A stretch of DNA of 64,000 nt from Sphingomonas mucosissima (GTDB lineage Bacteria > Pseudomonadota > Alphaproteobacteria > Sphingomonadales > Sphingomonadaceae), in assembly GCF_002197665.1 (NCBI RefSeq), contig NZ_NBBJ01000001.1:1-64000 (forward strand), written 5' to 3'. This document shows, in pieces, positions 49,921 to 59,760 of this stretch. Numbering within the stretch: the stretch's first letter is position 1; every line of letters begins with the position of its first letter. Below the pieces are notes generated by a model that was not told the origin of the DNA, ran no database searches, and worked only from the letters and a program-made list of their open reading frames with translations. Made by a program: the position numbers and the translations under genes.

Positions 49921-51774
49921 CTATCGCAGCACCTGGCCGGCGAGACCGCTGCAATCCGCATCCTGCGCAATTGGCTCCTGCTTGCCAGTGATTGCCCGGC
50001 CTACTGCCTTGAGCACGTTGCCGATAGACTTCACCTCTCGCGGCACCACAATGTCGGGCTCGCTGATGGTGCCGGTCATGGTTGCCGACCCCGGCAGTCG
50101 CAGCACCGCATTGTGCTTTGGGGCGCCGGTCAGACGAATGGACAAGCGTTCCTCCGGAAACGTGATCGTCCCTTGGCCATCCAATCGGCTTTGCGACGTG
50201 TCGACCACCAGGGGGCTGACCTGTCCGCGACCATTGCGCACGTCGAGGCCGACGATCACACATCGCAGCACCGCGCGATCGTCGCGGCCGGCGAGCAGCG
50301 CGCCTCCCGCGTCGAAGCCGAGCGCCTCGGCGACCTCCTTCGGCAGTTCGCCTTGGCGCGCGGCAAGCCCGATCCGCCCGCTAGAGTGCCCCACCGCCTC
50401 GCGAACCGTACTTCCCCGACCCGCAAGCCGCGCGCGCGCGTCCACTCGCCCCGTTACCGATCCGCCCCCGCCGGCCAGCGCCGGAATGCTACTGTTGGTC
50501 AGCCGAAGGTCTAGCCGCAGCAGCGGAACGGGCGCGCCGTCGCTCTGATCGACCACAGCCTGCCCGGTGATCCGTCCTCGCGGCATACCGATAAGCAGCG
50601 GGGAAATCCTCAGCATGCGGCGGTCGAGCGATAGCGTTCCAGCCAGGTTGGTTATCGAAGACGGACCGTGGCGGCTGACGATCCGTGCCACTTTGAAGCT
50701 GATGCGGCCGTCGGTTTGGCCGATCTTCGCTAAGTTGATGCGAGTGTCGGGTATGATGCGGGGGCCGAGGGCCTGTTCTTTGGCGGCGGCGGCTCGCAGG
50801 CCCTCGTCCGATGAGAGGTCGTCTAAGTCGAGCTGGCGCGATTCGAACGATCCGTCGAGCTTCGTGCGGCCATCATTCTTGATGACGCTCAGCTTCCCCG
50901 AGATGTCCGACCTTCCCACCCGGCCATTGAGCCGGTCGATCAACCAGCGGTCAGGCTCGCGCCGGACTTGGGCGGAAAGTACGATCGGCTGCGTGCGGAA
51001 GAGGCCTGCCTCAATGATCGTATCAACAAGCTTGAGATCGCTGGCCTGCGCCGTCACCTCAAGGGACATGTGCTCGGTGTCGAGCGGCGCTGCCATGGTG
51101 CCTTTCGCATGCATGACGAGATCACGACCGGTCAGCCGCACGTCGAAGGGCCACCGGCCCGTGTGATTGCCGGAAATCGCCGGTGCCTGCGCCGCGACGC
51201 GCACCTGCGTGCCGCGGATCGCTCCAGCGCCGCGCACCCGGAGCCCGATCGCGGAATCGGACTGAAGTTGGAGGTCAAAGCTGCGTTTTTGTTTGTCGTC
51301 GCGATACGTCAGGCGCGAATCGCGGACGGCGAGTTGATCGAGCCCACCGCCGCCCGTTCCGCCGCGGCCGGTGCTGCCGCGCCAGCTCTCGCGACCATCG
51401 GCGGCACGGACCAGATGAAGCCGCGCGCCTTCGATGGACACATCGTCAAGCGCCAGCCGCCCGGTAAGCACCGACAAGGCGCTGAAGCCGATCTGCATCC
51501 GCGCCACCCGCGCGAGATCCTGCGGGCCGGCCCAGGCGGGGCCGGGAACGCGCACGTCGCGCAGCCGAACTGCCGTCGTGAACCCAAAGTGATCCACGCG
51601 CTCCATCGCGCCGATCGTCACGGGGCGGCCGAAGCGCGCGGTCATCCGGCTTTCCAACACGCCCTTGAGCAGACCCCAGGGGAAAGCGGCGAGCGAAATC
51701 GCGATAATCGCGGCAATCACGGTGATCAGCGTGGCCGCAATCCTGATCCGGGGGCGGGACAACCAACTGATCAT
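49921..51774 (-). CDS. AsmA family protein
   Basis: A 617-residue, inner-membrane-anchored AsmA-like protein (DUF748/AsmA group), a bridge-like family now linked to phospholipid movement to the outer membrane. One N-terminal helix (IAATLITVIAAIIAISLAAF) is followed by the typical WGLLKGVLESRMTARFGRPVTIGAMERVD. The rest is beta-rich, ending with the AsmA C-terminal block FTFPEERLSIRLTGAPKHNAVLRLPGSATMTGTISEPDI-like sequence. It is preceded on the same strand by the DUF1674 gene and a 40-codon frame whose stop touches its ATG. Confidence 0.88.
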   Translation of the reverse strand: MISWLSRPRIRIAATLITVIAAIIAISLAAFPWGLLKGVLESRMTARFGRPVTIGAMERVDHFGFTTAVRLRDVRVPGPAWAGPQDLARVARMQIGFSALSVLTGRLALDDVSIEGARLHLVRAADGRESWRGSTGRGGTGGGGLDQLAVRDSRLTYRDDKQKRSFDLQLQSDSAIGLRVRGAGAIRGTQVRVAAQAPAISGNHTGRWPFDVRLTGRDLVMHAKGTMAAPLDTEHMSLEVTAQASDLKLVDTIIEAGLFRTQPIVLSAQVRREPDRWLIDRLNGRVGRSDISGKLSVIKNDGRTKLDGSFESRQLDLDDLSSDEGLRAAAAKEQALGPRIIPDTRINLAKIGQTDGRISFKVARIVSRHGPSSITNLAGTLSLDRRMLRISPLLIGMPRGRITGQAVVDQSDGAPVPLLRLDLRLTNSSIPALAGGGGSVTGRVDARARLAGRGSTVREAVGHSSGRIGLAARQGELPKEVAEALGFDAGGALLAGRDDRAVLRCVIVGLDVRNGRGQVSPLVVDTSQSRLDGQGTITFPEERLSIRLTGAPKHNAVLRLPGSATMTGTISEPDIVVPREVKSIGNVLKAVGRAITGKQEPIAQDADCSGLAGQVLR

Positions 51775-51897
51775 CTAGAACGAGACGCCTGACGAGCCGT
51801 TTTCGTTCCGGATGCGAAAGGAACGGAGGCGTGGCAGCACGATCCCGCACACCTTCATCAATCCGGCGCAGGCAGAGCAGACACACCTGCCGTCCAT
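51775..51897 (-). CDS. Possible 40-residue Cys-rich microprotein
   Basis: A 40-codon frame fits exactly between two genes: its ATG overlaps the DUF1674 stop (TGATG) and its TAG is next to the AsmA ATG. It reads MDGRCVCSACAGLMKVCGIVLP..., with four cysteines in the pattern C-x-C-x2-C-x6-C (residues 5, 7, 10 and 17), and a basic middle (RLRSFRIRNEN). No family is recognised; the Cys spacing might bind a metal or be chance. No independent ribosome site is seen, so translation would rest on coupling. Confidence 0.3.
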   Translation of the reverse strand: MDGRCVCSACAGLMKVCGIVLPRLRSFRIRNENGSSGVSF

Positions 51898-52058
51898 CAA
51901 AAATCGACGGCGATGCCCTTCTTTTCCCAATCGCCGTACCGCACGGGATCGCGGCCCAGCGGATCTTCTGCCGGTCGCTCGATTGGCGCTGGCTTGGGCA
52001 CCGGCGTGTTGGGCGAGAGATAAGCCGGCGGCTTCACATGAGGGGGGCGGTTCGACAT
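51897..52058 (-). CDS. DUF1674 protein, succinate dehydrogenase assembly factor 4-like
   Basis: A 53-residue protein too short for usual gene cut-offs but clearly DUF1674 (SdhAF4 family). It begins MSNRPPHVKPPAYLSPNTP and ends in the family signature RYGDWEKKGIAVDF, with the preceding block PAEDPLGRDPV. Eukaryotic members protect the flavinylated SdhA subunit before assembly of complex II; the bacterial role is inferred. Its stop overlaps the possible microprotein start. It is divergent from rsmB, with a 14-base gap. Confidence 0.9.
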   Translation of the reverse strand: MSNRPPHVKPPAYLSPNTPVPKPAPIERPAEDPLGRDPVRYGDWEKKGIAVDF

Positions 52059-52072
52059 AATCTCTTCCGATT

Positions 52073-53392
52073 GTGGCCGTGACCCGCCACATGGGGCCGA
52101 TGCTTCCTTCCGCCAAGCCCCATGCTGCACCGAAACGCCGACCAGCGGACCCGCCCGGTACGGCTGCCCGCCGCGCTGCACTGCGCCTTCTCGACGCGGT
52201 TCTACGCCGCGGCGATCCCCTGGAAGCGGCCCTGCCGGCGGCAACGCGCGGGCTGGAGGGTGCGGATCGCGGCCTTGCCCATGCGATTGCGGCCGAGGCG
52301 CTGCGTCGGTTGCCCGATCTGGATGCGCTGATCGATTCGGCGACGCGCCAGCCGCTTCCAGAGGATGCCAAGGCGCGGACGGCGCTTCGGGTCGCGCTGG
52401 TCCAGACGCTGGCCCTCGGCACGCCGCCGCATGCCGCCATCGCCACCGTGCTGCCGCTCGTCGATGGCGGGCCGCGCAAGCTGGTCCATGGTGTGTTCGG
52501 CGCATTGACCCGTGCCGGTGCCGTTCTTCCCGAGGTTCCGTCGCTCCCCCTAGCAGTTGCGGAGCGGTGGCGGGCGAACTGGGGCGACGCGGTGGTCGCC
52601 GCCGGGGCTGCCGCCATTGCCGCCCCGCCGCCGCTTGACCTGACGCTCGCCAGCCCCGCTGCCGCCGCTCCGGAGGGCGTCAGCCTGGCGCCGGATCACC
52701 GACGGCTGGTTGATGCCGCACCCGTCACGCAGCTGAACGGCTATGCCGAAGGCGCCTGGTGGGTGCAGGACATCGCTGCGTCGCTGCCGGCGCGGCTGAT
52801 CGGAAGAGGGCCGGGCAGGGCGCTCGATCTGTGCGCTGCGCCGGGTGGCAAGACGATGCAGCTTGCCGCCGCTGGATGGGATGTCACGGCGCTGGAAATC
52901 GCGCCGTCGCGTGCGGCACGCTTGCATGAGAACCTTGCTCGGACGCGCTTGCCCGCCACCGTTGTGATCGCCGACGCGCTGGACTGGTCCCCGTCTGAAC
53001 CGATGGACGCCTTGCTGCTCGACGCCCCGTGCAGCGCCACCGGCATTTTCCGGCGCCACCCGGAGGTGCTGTACCGCGCCCATGCCGGACTCATCAAGGA
53101 AATGGCGGCGCTGCAGGCGCGCTTGCTCGATCGCGCCGCTGCTTGGGTGCGCCCCGGCGGATGCCTGGTTTACGCCACCTGTTCGCTCGAGCCCGAGGAA
53201 GGGGAAGAGCAGATGAAGCGCTTCCTGGCGGATAATCCCGACTATGCGGTTGTCCCGCCAAAGGCGGGCGAGTTGCCGACCGGTATTGAGGCGAACAGTG
53301 ATGGTTACGTCCGCACGCTTCCGGGCACGCTTGCCGATGTTGGCGGCTGCGACGGCTTTTTCATTGCACGGCTCGTGCGTGCTTCCGCCTGA
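52073..53392 (+). CDS. rsmB: 16S rRNA (cytosine-C5) methyltransferase, RsmB-like
   Basis: SAM-dependent m5C methyltransferase of the RsmB/Sun family, about 439 residues. It has an N-terminal NusB-like helical RNA-binding domain (ARRAALRLLDAVLRRGDPLEAALP... to about 145) and a Rossmann methyltransferase domain. SAM motifs are LDLCAAPGGKTMQLAA and VTALEIAPSRAARL. The two catalytic cysteines are in DAPCSATGIFRRHPE and VYATCSLEPEEGEEQ. It begins close to the DUF1674 start; possible starts are GTG 52073 and ATG 52091 or 52100, so the first residues are uncertain. Confidence 0.95.
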   Translation: MAVTRHMGPMLPSAKPHAAPKRRPADPPGTAARRAALRLLDAVLRRGDPLEAALPAATRGLEGADRGLAHAIAAEALRRLPDLDALIDSATRQPLPEDAKARTALRVALVQTLALGTPPHAAIATVLPLVDGGPRKLVHGVFGALTRAGAVLPEVPSLPLAVAERWRANWGDAVVAAGAAAIAAPPPLDLTLASPAAAAPEGVSLAPDHRRLVDAAPVTQLNGYAEGAWWVQDIAASLPARLIGRGPGRALDLCAAPGGKTMQLAAAGWDVTALEIAPSRAARLHENLARTRLPATVVIADALDWSPSEPMDALLLDAPCSATGIFRRHPEVLYRAHAGLIKEMAALQARLLDRAAAWVRPGGCLVYATCSLEPEEGEEQMKRFLADNPDYAVVPPKAGELPTGIEANSDGYVRTLPGTLADVGGCDGFFIARLVRASA

Positions 53393-53527
53393 GCGGATCG
53401 GGCGTTAAGGATTTCTTGTTGTCCCCACCGTTCGGGTTGCGATGATCGGACGTGTCGCCTTCCGCATCTGTTGCGGAAAGCGGCGTTCCGACAAGGCAGA
53501 ACGAATGGGCTTTGAGCGAGTGAACCG

Positions 53528-54187
53528 TTGAAGCCAGTCCGTATCGCCCCGTCGATCCTTTCCGCCGATTTTGCCAGATTGGGCGAGGAGGTGCGCGCGA
53601 TCGACGCGGCCGGCGCCGATTGGATCCACATCGATGTGATGGATGGCCATTTCGTGCCCAACATCACGATCGGGCCGGCCGTCGTGAAGGCCCTCCGGCC
53701 GCATACGGCGAAGCCGTTCGACGTGCATCTGATGATCTCGCCCATCGACGTGTATCTCGACGCCTTCGCAGAGGCCGGTGCCGACACGATCACGGTCCAT
53801 CCCGAGGCCGGGCCACACATCCACCGCTCGCTCCAGCATATCAAGTCGCTGGGCAAGCGCGCAGGCGTGGTGCTGAACCCGGCGACGCCGGCCAAGATGC
53901 TCGATTACATCATCGACATGGTCGATCTGGTGCTGGTGATGAGCGTGAATCCCGGATTTGGCGGGCAGAGCTTCATCGACAGCCAGCTGCGCAAGATCGC
54001 TGCGATCCGCAAGATGATCGACGCCACCGAGCGTGACATCGACTTGCAGGTGGATGGCGGGATCGACGTTCGCACCGCGCGCCTGGCGATCGATGCCGGT
54101 GCCGATGCTTTGGTCGCCGGCACCGCCACATTCCGGGGCGGACCGGATGCTTATGCGGCCAACATCCGTGCGTTAAGGGGCGCATGA
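53528..54187 (+). CDS. rpe: Ribulose-phosphate 3-epimerase
   Basis: Pentose phosphate (and Calvin cycle) enzyme interconverting ribulose 5-phosphate and xylulose 5-phosphate. 219 residues, a TIM barrel. It begins with the essential strand [19 protein letters not shown], then [16 protein letters not shown] (metal His), [23 protein letters not shown] and LQVDGGID. The start is TTG at 53528: there is an in-frame TGA 15 bases before it, and the next ATG (53640) would remove the first strand, so TTG is required. The stop overlaps the heparinase-like start (ATGA). Confidence 0.96.
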   Translation: MKPVRIAPSILSADFARLGEEVRAIDAAGADWIHIDVMDGHFVPNITIGPAVVKALRPHTAKPFDVHLMISPIDVYLDAFAEAGADTITVHPEAGPHIHRSLQHIKSLGKRAGVVLNPATPAKMLDYIIDMVDLVLVMSVNPGFGGQSFIDSQLRKIAAIRKMIDATERDIDLQVDGGIDVRTARLAIDAGADALVAGTATFRGGPDAYAANIRALRGA

Positions 54188-55920
54188 GCGAACGCGCCGG
54201 CGATCTTCCCACCGCCGACGGGATCGACGAAGGCAAGCGGCTGGTGCGCGTGGGCGGCGACAAGGGATTGTCGCTCGCCGAACGCCTTGCCGACCGCTTT
54301 CATCGACTGACCTGGCGCACCCCGATCCACGGTTTTCGGCTGAAGGGGCGGTATCCGCTGAAGCTGATTGCCGTTCCCGATGACCCGCTCTTTGGTGACG
54401 TGGCGCGCGGGCGGGCGCTGCTGGAAGGGCAGCTTCTGTTTCGCGGGGAAAGCCATGCCGTTGCCGGATTGGACCTGCGGAGCTTCTCACCGTCCGCGCC
54501 CTTTGCCGAATTTCTTCATAGTTTTGCGTGGCTTCGCGATCTGTCGAGCGTGGCGACGCGGGCGCAGGGGGCGCCGATTGCCGAGGATCTGATGGAGCGG
54601 TGGCTCGCCGCGCACGCCGAGCGGGTGACGGCGCTGGCCTGGCGCCCGGACCTGTGGGGGCGCCGCATCCTGTTCTGGACGGCGCATGCGCCGCTGATCC
54701 TCTCCTCCACCGATCTGGTTTATCGTTCCAAGGTGTTGAACGCGCTGGCGCGCGGCGCGCGGCATCTGGACAGCAGCGCGGACAAGGCGCCGCCCGGCCC
54801 GCACCGGGTGGCGGCATGGTGCGGGGTGATCGCGGCCGGGCTGCTGATCCCGGGCGGCGATCCGCGCAAAAGCTTCGGCGAAGCCGGCCTTGCCAGAGCA
54901 CTCGACGGGGCACTTTGGCCTGATGGCGGCCTCGTCAGTCGTTCGCCCGAGGCACTTCTGGAGATGATCGGCCTCTTAACCACCCTGCGCGAAAGTTACG
55001 CCGCGCGGCGGCAGGATTTGCCCGAATTCGCGCAAGGCGCGCTGGCGCGGATGGTGCCGGCGTTGCTCGGCACGTGCCACGCCGATCGCGGGCTGGCGAG
55101 CTGGCAGGGCGGCGGGCCCGTCCCGGCTGAGCGGGTGGCGCAGGTGATCGACGCGAGCGGCGTGCGCGCGCGGCCGCTCCGGCAGGCGCGCGACTGGGGC
55201 TATCAGCGGCTGACGGCGGGCAGCACTGTGCTCCTGGTCGATGCAGCGCCGCCGCCGATCGCGCGCGTGGTGGAAGGGGGCTGCGCTTCCACCCTGGCGT
55301 TTGAGCTGTCGGACGGGCCGGCGCGGATCGTGGTGAATTGCGGCGGCGCACGCGCGGCGCTGCCGACGCTGCCGCGCGCGCTGGTGGAAGGGCTGCGCAC
55401 GACCGCTGCGCATTCCACGCTGACGCTGGCGGACACCAATTCCACGGCGGTTCACCCCGACGGCACGTTGGGGCGCGGCGTGGCGGAGGTGGAGCTGACG
55501 CGGCAGGAATCGGAAAACGCCAGCCGCATCGAGGCAAGCCACGACGGCTATGTGCGCCGCCACGGCTTCGTCCATCGCCGCCAGCTGATCCTGACGGGCG
55601 ACGGCAAGGAACTGCGCGGCGAAGACGTGCTGCTGCCCAAGGGGCGCAATCGCCGGCCCGGCGCCCTGTCCTTCGCGATCCGTTTCCACTTGGGACAAGG
55701 GGTGGAAGCGTCGCCGACCGCAGACGGTCTGGGCGCCGTGCTGCGCGTGCCGGGGGGCGCGATGTGGCAATTCCGGACGCGCGGCGGATCGCTGACCATC
55801 GACGACAGCCTGTGGATCGATGGCGAGGGGCGGCCGATCGCCACGCAGCAGCTGGTGATTGGCGGCACCGCCGAGGCGGGCGGCACCAATGTGGGCTGGG
55901 CGCTGAAGCGCGCGCGCTGA
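54184..55920 (+). CDS. Heparinase II/III family protein
   Basis: A 578-residue protein of the heparinase II/III (PL-like) family, with an N-terminal alpha/alpha-barrel and a C-terminal beta-sandwich. Recognised parts are [46 protein letters not shown], then the beta part with the typical [13 protein letters not shown] and [29 protein letters not shown]. There is no signal peptide, which is unusual if it acts on extracellular polysaccharide; sphingomonad homologues lie at the same place next to rpe and purH, so the role may be housekeeping. It is coupled to rpe by ATGA. Confidence 0.9.
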   Translation: MSERAGDLPTADGIDEGKRLVRVGGDKGLSLAERLADRFHRLTWRTPIHGFRLKGRYPLKLIAVPDDPLFGDVARGRALLEGQLLFRGESHAVAGLDLRSFSPSAPFAEFLHSFAWLRDLSSVATRAQGAPIAEDLMERWLAAHAERVTALAWRPDLWGRRILFWTAHAPLILSSTDLVYRSKVLNALARGARHLDSSADKAPPGPHRVAAWCGVIAAGLLIPGGDPRKSFGEAGLARALDGALWPDGGLVSRSPEALLEMIGLLTTLRESYAARRQDLPEFAQGALARMVPALLGTCHADRGLASWQGGGPVPAERVAQVIDASGVRARPLRQARDWGYQRLTAGSTVLLVDAAPPPIARVVEGGCASTLAFELSDGPARIVVNCGGARAALPTLPRALVEGLRTTAAHSTLTLADTNSTAVHPDGTLGRGVAEVELTRQESENASRIEASHDGYVRRHGFVHRRQLILTGDGKELRGEDVLLPKGRNRRPGALSFAIRFHLGQGVEASPTADGLGAVLRVPGGAMWQFRTRGGSLTIDDSLWIDGEGRPIATQQLVIGGTAEAGGTNVGWALKRAR

Positions 55921-55924
55921 TTCG

Positions 55925-55960
55925 GGCTCCCCTCGCGGCAAACGAGCGGGTAGGGGAGCC
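55925..55960. terminator. Stem-loop between the heparinase-like gene and purH
   Basis: GGCTCCCCT (55925-55933) pairs perfectly with AGGGGAGCC (55952-55960), loop 18 bases. It may terminate the rpe-heparinase transcript or be a repeat palindrome; no T run follows. Confidence 0.4.
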
Positions 55961-56055
55961 GCGTGCCCGTGACATGCCCGGCCCGCCGGTGGTGTGTCAC
56001 CTGATCTCCACCCACCAGCCCTTCCTTTCGCCAAGCGAAGGGCAGCAGGATAATC

Positions 56056-57627
56056 ATGACCGCCATCACCATCCGCCGCGCGCTGCTTTCCGTTTCCGAC
56101 AAGACAGGGATCGTCGACCTTGCCCGCACGCTGGCCGATCAGGGTGTCGAGCTCGTCTCCACCGGCGGCACGGCCAAGGCGCTGCGCGAGGCGGGGCTGG
56201 ACGTGCGCGACGTGTCGGACCTCACGGGCTTTCCCGAGATGATGGATGGGCGAGTCAAGACGCTGCACCCGATGGTCCACGGCGGGCTGCTCGCGGTGCG
56301 TGACGATGCCGCGCATACCGCCGCGATGGAGGAGCATGGGATCGGCGCGATCGATCTGGTGGTCGTGAACCTTTATCCCTTCGCGCAGACGGTGGCGAAG
56401 GGCGCGGACCGCCCCGAGGTGATCGAGAATATCGACATCGGCGGCCCCAGCATGGTGCGCTCGGCCGCGAAGAACCATGCCTATGTCGCGATCGTCACCG
56501 ATCCCGCCGACTACGCGATCGTCGCGCGCGGCGAAACGAACCTGGACGAGCGCAAGCGGCTGGCGGCCAAGGCCTTTGCCGCGACCGCGACCTATGACGG
56601 CATGATCGCAAGCTGGTTCGGCCTCTCCGACCAGAACGAGCAATTCCCGGCGACCTTGCCCTTCACGCTCGAGGCGCCGACCGTGCTTCGCTATGGCGAG
56701 AACCCGCACCAGCAGGCGGCCTTCTATCGCCATGCTGGCCCCTCGACTCCCGGCATCGGCCAGGCGCGGCAGGTCCAGGGCAAGGAACTGAGCTACAACA
56801 ATCTGAACGATGCCGACGCGGCGCTAGAGCTGGTGAGCGAGTTCCGGGCGGCCGACCCGACCTGCGTGATCGTAAAGCACGCCAATCCGTGCGGCGTCGC
56901 GACCGGCACGACGCTGGCCGAGGCGTATGAGGCGGCGTTCGCGTGCGACACCGTGTCGGCGTTCGGCGGGATCATCGCGCTCAATCGCACGCTCGACGCA
57001 GCGACGGCCAAGGCGATCACGGGCATCTTCACCGAAGTGGTGGTGGCGCCCGACGCCGACGAGGAAGCGATCGCGCTGTTCGCGGCGAAGAAGAACCTGC
57101 GCCTGCTGCTGACCGGCAGCCTGCCCGATGCGGCGCGCGGCGGCCTGACCGCGAAGACGATCGCGGGCGGCTGGCTGGTACAGTCACGCGACAATGGCGT
57201 GCTGACCGACGACATGCTGAAGGTGGTGACCAAGCGCCAGCCGACGCCGCAGGAACTGGCCGACTGCCGCTTCGCCTGGACGGTGGCGAAGCACGTCAAG
57301 TCGAACGCGATCGTTTATGCCAAGGACGGCAGCACGGCGGGCGTCGGCGCGGGGCAGATGAACCGGCTGGAATCGGCCCGTATCGCGGCGTGGAAGGCGA
57401 AGGATGCCGCAGACAAGGCGGGCTGGACGACCCCGCGCACGATCGGCTCGGCAGTGGCCTCGGATGCGTTCTTCCCGTTCGCCGACGGGCTGCTGGCGGC
57501 GGTGGAGGCTGGCGCCACGGCGGTGATCCAGCCGGGCGGCTCGATCCGTGATGCCGAGGTGATCGCGGCGGCCGACGAGGCGGGGCTGGCGATGGTGTTC
57601 ACCGGCATGCGGCACTTCCGCCACTAA
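56056..57627 (+). CDS. purH: Bifunctional AICAR formyltransferase / IMP cyclohydrolase
   Basis: Last two steps of purine synthesis, 523 residues. The N-terminal IMP cyclohydrolase (MGS-like) domain is [66 protein letters not shown]. The AICAR transformylase domain starts near residue 200 and has [36 protein letters not shown], the catalytic Lys/His in [14 protein letters not shown], and [34 protein letters not shown]. It is single-standing with a repeat element immediately downstream. Confidence 0.97.
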   Translation: MTAITIRRALLSVSDKTGIVDLARTLADQGVELVSTGGTAKALREAGLDVRDVSDLTGFPEMMDGRVKTLHPMVHGGLLAVRDDAAHTAAMEEHGIGAIDLVVVNLYPFAQTVAKGADRPEVIENIDIGGPSMVRSAAKNHAYVAIVTDPADYAIVARGETNLDERKRLAAKAFAATATYDGMIASWFGLSDQNEQFPATLPFTLEAPTVLRYGENPHQQAAFYRHAGPSTPGIGQARQVQGKELSYNNLNDADAALELVSEFRAADPTCVIVKHANPCGVATGTTLAEAYEAAFACDTVSAFGGIIALNRTLDAATAKAITGIFTEVVVAPDADEEAIALFAAKKNLRLLLTGSLPDAARGGLTAKTIAGGWLVQSRDNGVLTDDMLKVVTKRQPTPQELADCRFAWTVAKHVKSNAIVYAKDGSTAGVGAGQMNRLESARIAAWKAKDAADKAGWTTPRTIGSAVASDAFFPFADGLLAAVEAGATAVIQPGGSIRDAEVIAAADEAGLAMVFTGMRHFRH

Positions 57628-57654
57628 TGGGCGATCCGATCAGATTGCTTTGCG

Positions 57655-57752
57655 TTCCCGGCGAAAGCCGGGATCCAGTTGCGCGATAAAGCTGGAGAGC
57701 AAAGCACTTGTCACAAGAGCGTTCCTAACTGGGGTCCGACTTTCGTCGGGGA
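57655..57752. repeat. REPIN-like element, palindromic repeat family B
   Basis: The left arm (57655-57678) has the hairpin CCCGGC-GAAA-GCCGGG followed by ATCCAG. The right arm (57729-57752), read on the other strand, is TCCCCGACGAAAGTCGG then ACCCCAG, clearly a diverged inverted copy. It sits between the purH stop and the convergent TonB-like gene. Confidence 0.8.
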
Positions 57753-57808
57753 GGCGCGTTGAGGAACGTAGACCATGGCCGCTTATCTCGCCCGAGCAGC
57801 GGCCGGGT

Positions 57809-58498
57809 CTAGCTCTCTCCCTCGCCGGTTCCGCCAACAATCAGAACCAAGTCAGAAATCCTAAGTCCGCGAATGGGTGAGCCATCAGCCGCACGGAGGC
57901 TACGTGGCGCGAGGACTTGGGAGGCGATTTTGCAAGCTTGAAGATCAAGGCTGGGTTCCTTGCTCGGCTTCTCCAATGCGCAGCTTTCGACTCTGTTGCC
58001 CGCTGTAACTATCTGGCGAACAGCAAGATCTGCTGATTTCCTGTCGGAAGGCAGGCTTTTTACCGAAACAACGGCATCGTACTTTATATCTGCCTTGCGG
58101 TTCGTATTCCAAGCGATCAGACGTGTGATCTCACTCGGTATCGGAAGACCGGCAGCATCAAGTGCTGGTTTGAACCGTCCGTTGCGGTGCATCAATGCGC
58201 ATGCTTGCTGATCGAGCGACGGTGCACCGCTGGAAACAAGAATGTCGCAACGCGAAACTGCGCCTTGGACATCTATAGTCAAAGCAAACTTCACCGTTCC
58301 CGACTGGTCTTTATTCCAAGCTTCTTTCGGGTAGTCGCCCGCTTTGACCCAACTTCCCGGCTGGATTGCTTTGGGTCCAGCACTAAGATCATTCGGCGCA
58401 GATTGTTGCGTAAACGCCGGGGTGGCCAAGACTCCAAGACAGAGGCCGCCGAGCATTTTCAGGAGCGTTGGTGCCGAGATCTGGTTGACGTTACTCAT
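57809..58498 (-). CDS. TonB-like exported protein with two Cys-paired repeats
   Basis: A 229-residue exported protein (signal peptide SAPTLLKMLGGLCLGVLATPAFTQQ). It matches TonB C-terminal-like proteins of sphingomonads: GTVKFALTIDVQGAVSRCDILVSSGAPSLDQQAC, with a Cys pair. A second copy of the pattern follows at ESCALEKPSKEPSLDLQAC, so the domain seems duplicated. There is no N-terminal membrane anchor of an energising TonB. G+C is visibly lower than in purH, which hints at transfer or relaxed selection. The start at 58498 gives the signal peptide; a longer frame begins at 58537. Confidence 0.75.
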   Translation of the reverse strand: MSNVNQISAPTLLKMLGGLCLGVLATPAFTQQSAPNDLSAGPKAIQPGSWVKAGDYPKEAWNKDQSGTVKFALTIDVQGAVSRCDILVSSGAPSLDQQACALMHRNGRFKPALDAAGLPIPSEITRLIAWNTNRKADIKYDAVVSVKSLPSDRKSADLAVRQIVTAGNRVESCALEKPSKEPSLDLQACKIASQVLAPRSLRAADGSPIRGLRISDLVLIVGGTGEGES

Positions 58499-58586
58499 TC
58501 GTTCTAGGCTCACTTCGGGGCGCGGTTCCAAGTGCATTGACGTGATATCCGCGAGGTTGAGCTATGCTTGACAGGGGCTCTGGAGG

Positions 58587-59675
58587 CTAAACCCGCGCGA
58601 ACCACCAGACGCCATCGCGCTCCTCGCGCACCGCGCGGCCTTCGAGCTCCAGGCGGCGCAGGTGGGCGAGTGCTTCGCCGGTCGCCATGCCGATGACGTC
58701 GAGGCCGATCGGGCGGCGGAAGAGGACCTTGAAGCAGTCGGTCGCGCTGACCGGGCCGGCGGCCATCAGGTCGACGATCGCGTCGAGGCGGTCGAGATGC
58801 TCGTCGCGCAGCGCGTCGAGGCGGGTGTGGAGGCCGTAGAAGGGATCGCCGTGACCGGGCAGGACGAGTAGGTCGTCGGGCAATTGCTTGAACCGCTCTA
58901 TCGAGCGCAGCCAGTCGCCCAGCGGGTCCTCGTTGGTCTGGCTGACGTGCATGGAGACGTTGGAGCTGATCTTGGGCAGCACCTGATCGCCCGCGACCAG
59001 CACGCGGCGGTCGTAATCGACGAGGCAGGCGTGCTCGGGGCTGTGCCCGCTGCCGGTGACGACATGCCAGTCGCTGCCACCGATGCGCATGACGTCGCCG
59101 TCCTGGATGCGGGTGTAGCAGACCGGCATCCGCGAGATCGCCTTGCCGAAGCTGGACCAGCCGCGCGCCTTGCCATGCGCCATTTGCTCCTCGTCCCAAC
59201 CGGCGCCCTGCCAGAAGGCGATCTGTTCCTCGGGCACTTCGGGCTGCGCATCGGCGGAGAGCATGCGGACCATCAGCCATTCGGTGCGCGTCATCACGAT
59301 CGCGGCGTCATCGAATTTGCGCGAGAGCCAGCCGGCGAGGCCGACGTGATCGGGGTGCATGTGCGTGCACAGGATGCGGCCGATCCGGTCGCCGGCGAGC
59401 GGGCCGTCGAGGATCGTGCGCCACGCCTCCGTGCAGCGCGGGCTGGCGGTGCCGGTGTCGATGGCGAGGAGATCGGGGCCGTCATCGAGGATGAGGCCAT
59501 TCACATGCTTCAATGGCCCCGACATCGGCACGCGCCACCAGCGGATGCCATCCATGAGGCTGAGCAGCTCGCCCGGCTGCGGGCCGCGATCACCGAAAGG
59601 GAAGGTCAGACCGGCGGAGCTGGTAGGCGTCAGCCCTTCGTCCCCGATCAGCGTGCGTAGATATGCCGTCGCCAT
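58587..59675 (-). CDS. Metallo-beta-lactamase fold hydrolase
   Basis: A 362-residue cytoplasmic hydrolase of the glyoxalase II/LACTB2-like MBL group. The zinc motif is CTHMHPDHVGLAGWLSR (HxHxDH). Later metal residues are in GSGHSPEHACLVDY (H) and VAGDQVLP (D). A C-terminal winged-helix-like part (PIGLDVIGMATGEALAHLRRLELEGRAV) is typical of the LACTB2 subfamily. The substrate is unknown, perhaps a thioester or nucleic acid. It stands apart from neighbours, with repeats on its upstream side. Confidence 0.9.
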   Translation of the reverse strand: MATAYLRTLIGDEGLTPTSSAGLTFPFGDRGPQPGELLSLMDGIRWWRVPMSGPLKHVNGLILDDGPDLLAIDTGTASPRCTEAWRTILDGPLAGDRIGRILCTHMHPDHVGLAGWLSRKFDDAAIVMTRTEWLMVRMLSADAQPEVPEEQIAFWQGAGWDEEQMAHGKARGWSSFGKAISRMPVCYTRIQDGDVMRIGGSDWHVVTGSGHSPEHACLVDYDRRVLVAGDQVLPKISSNVSMHVSQTNEDPLGDWLRSIERFKQLPDDLLVLPGHGDPFYGLHTRLDALRDEHLDRLDAIVDLMAAGPVSATDCFKVLFRRPIGLDVIGMATGEALAHLRRLELEGRAVREERDGVWWFARV

Positions 59676-59760
59676 GCGGCGGACGCTATCAGCATAACAA
59701 TCGTTACGTCGAGTGCTATTCGGCTGCAGATCGTAAGCAGCGAGTTTGATCGGGCCTGTT

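Noticed and set aside
54976..56733. Long open frame antisense to the heparinase-like gene and purH
   Set aside because: It is the mirror of real genes in a high-G+C strand; the composition is Arg/His/Gln-rich with no family match.
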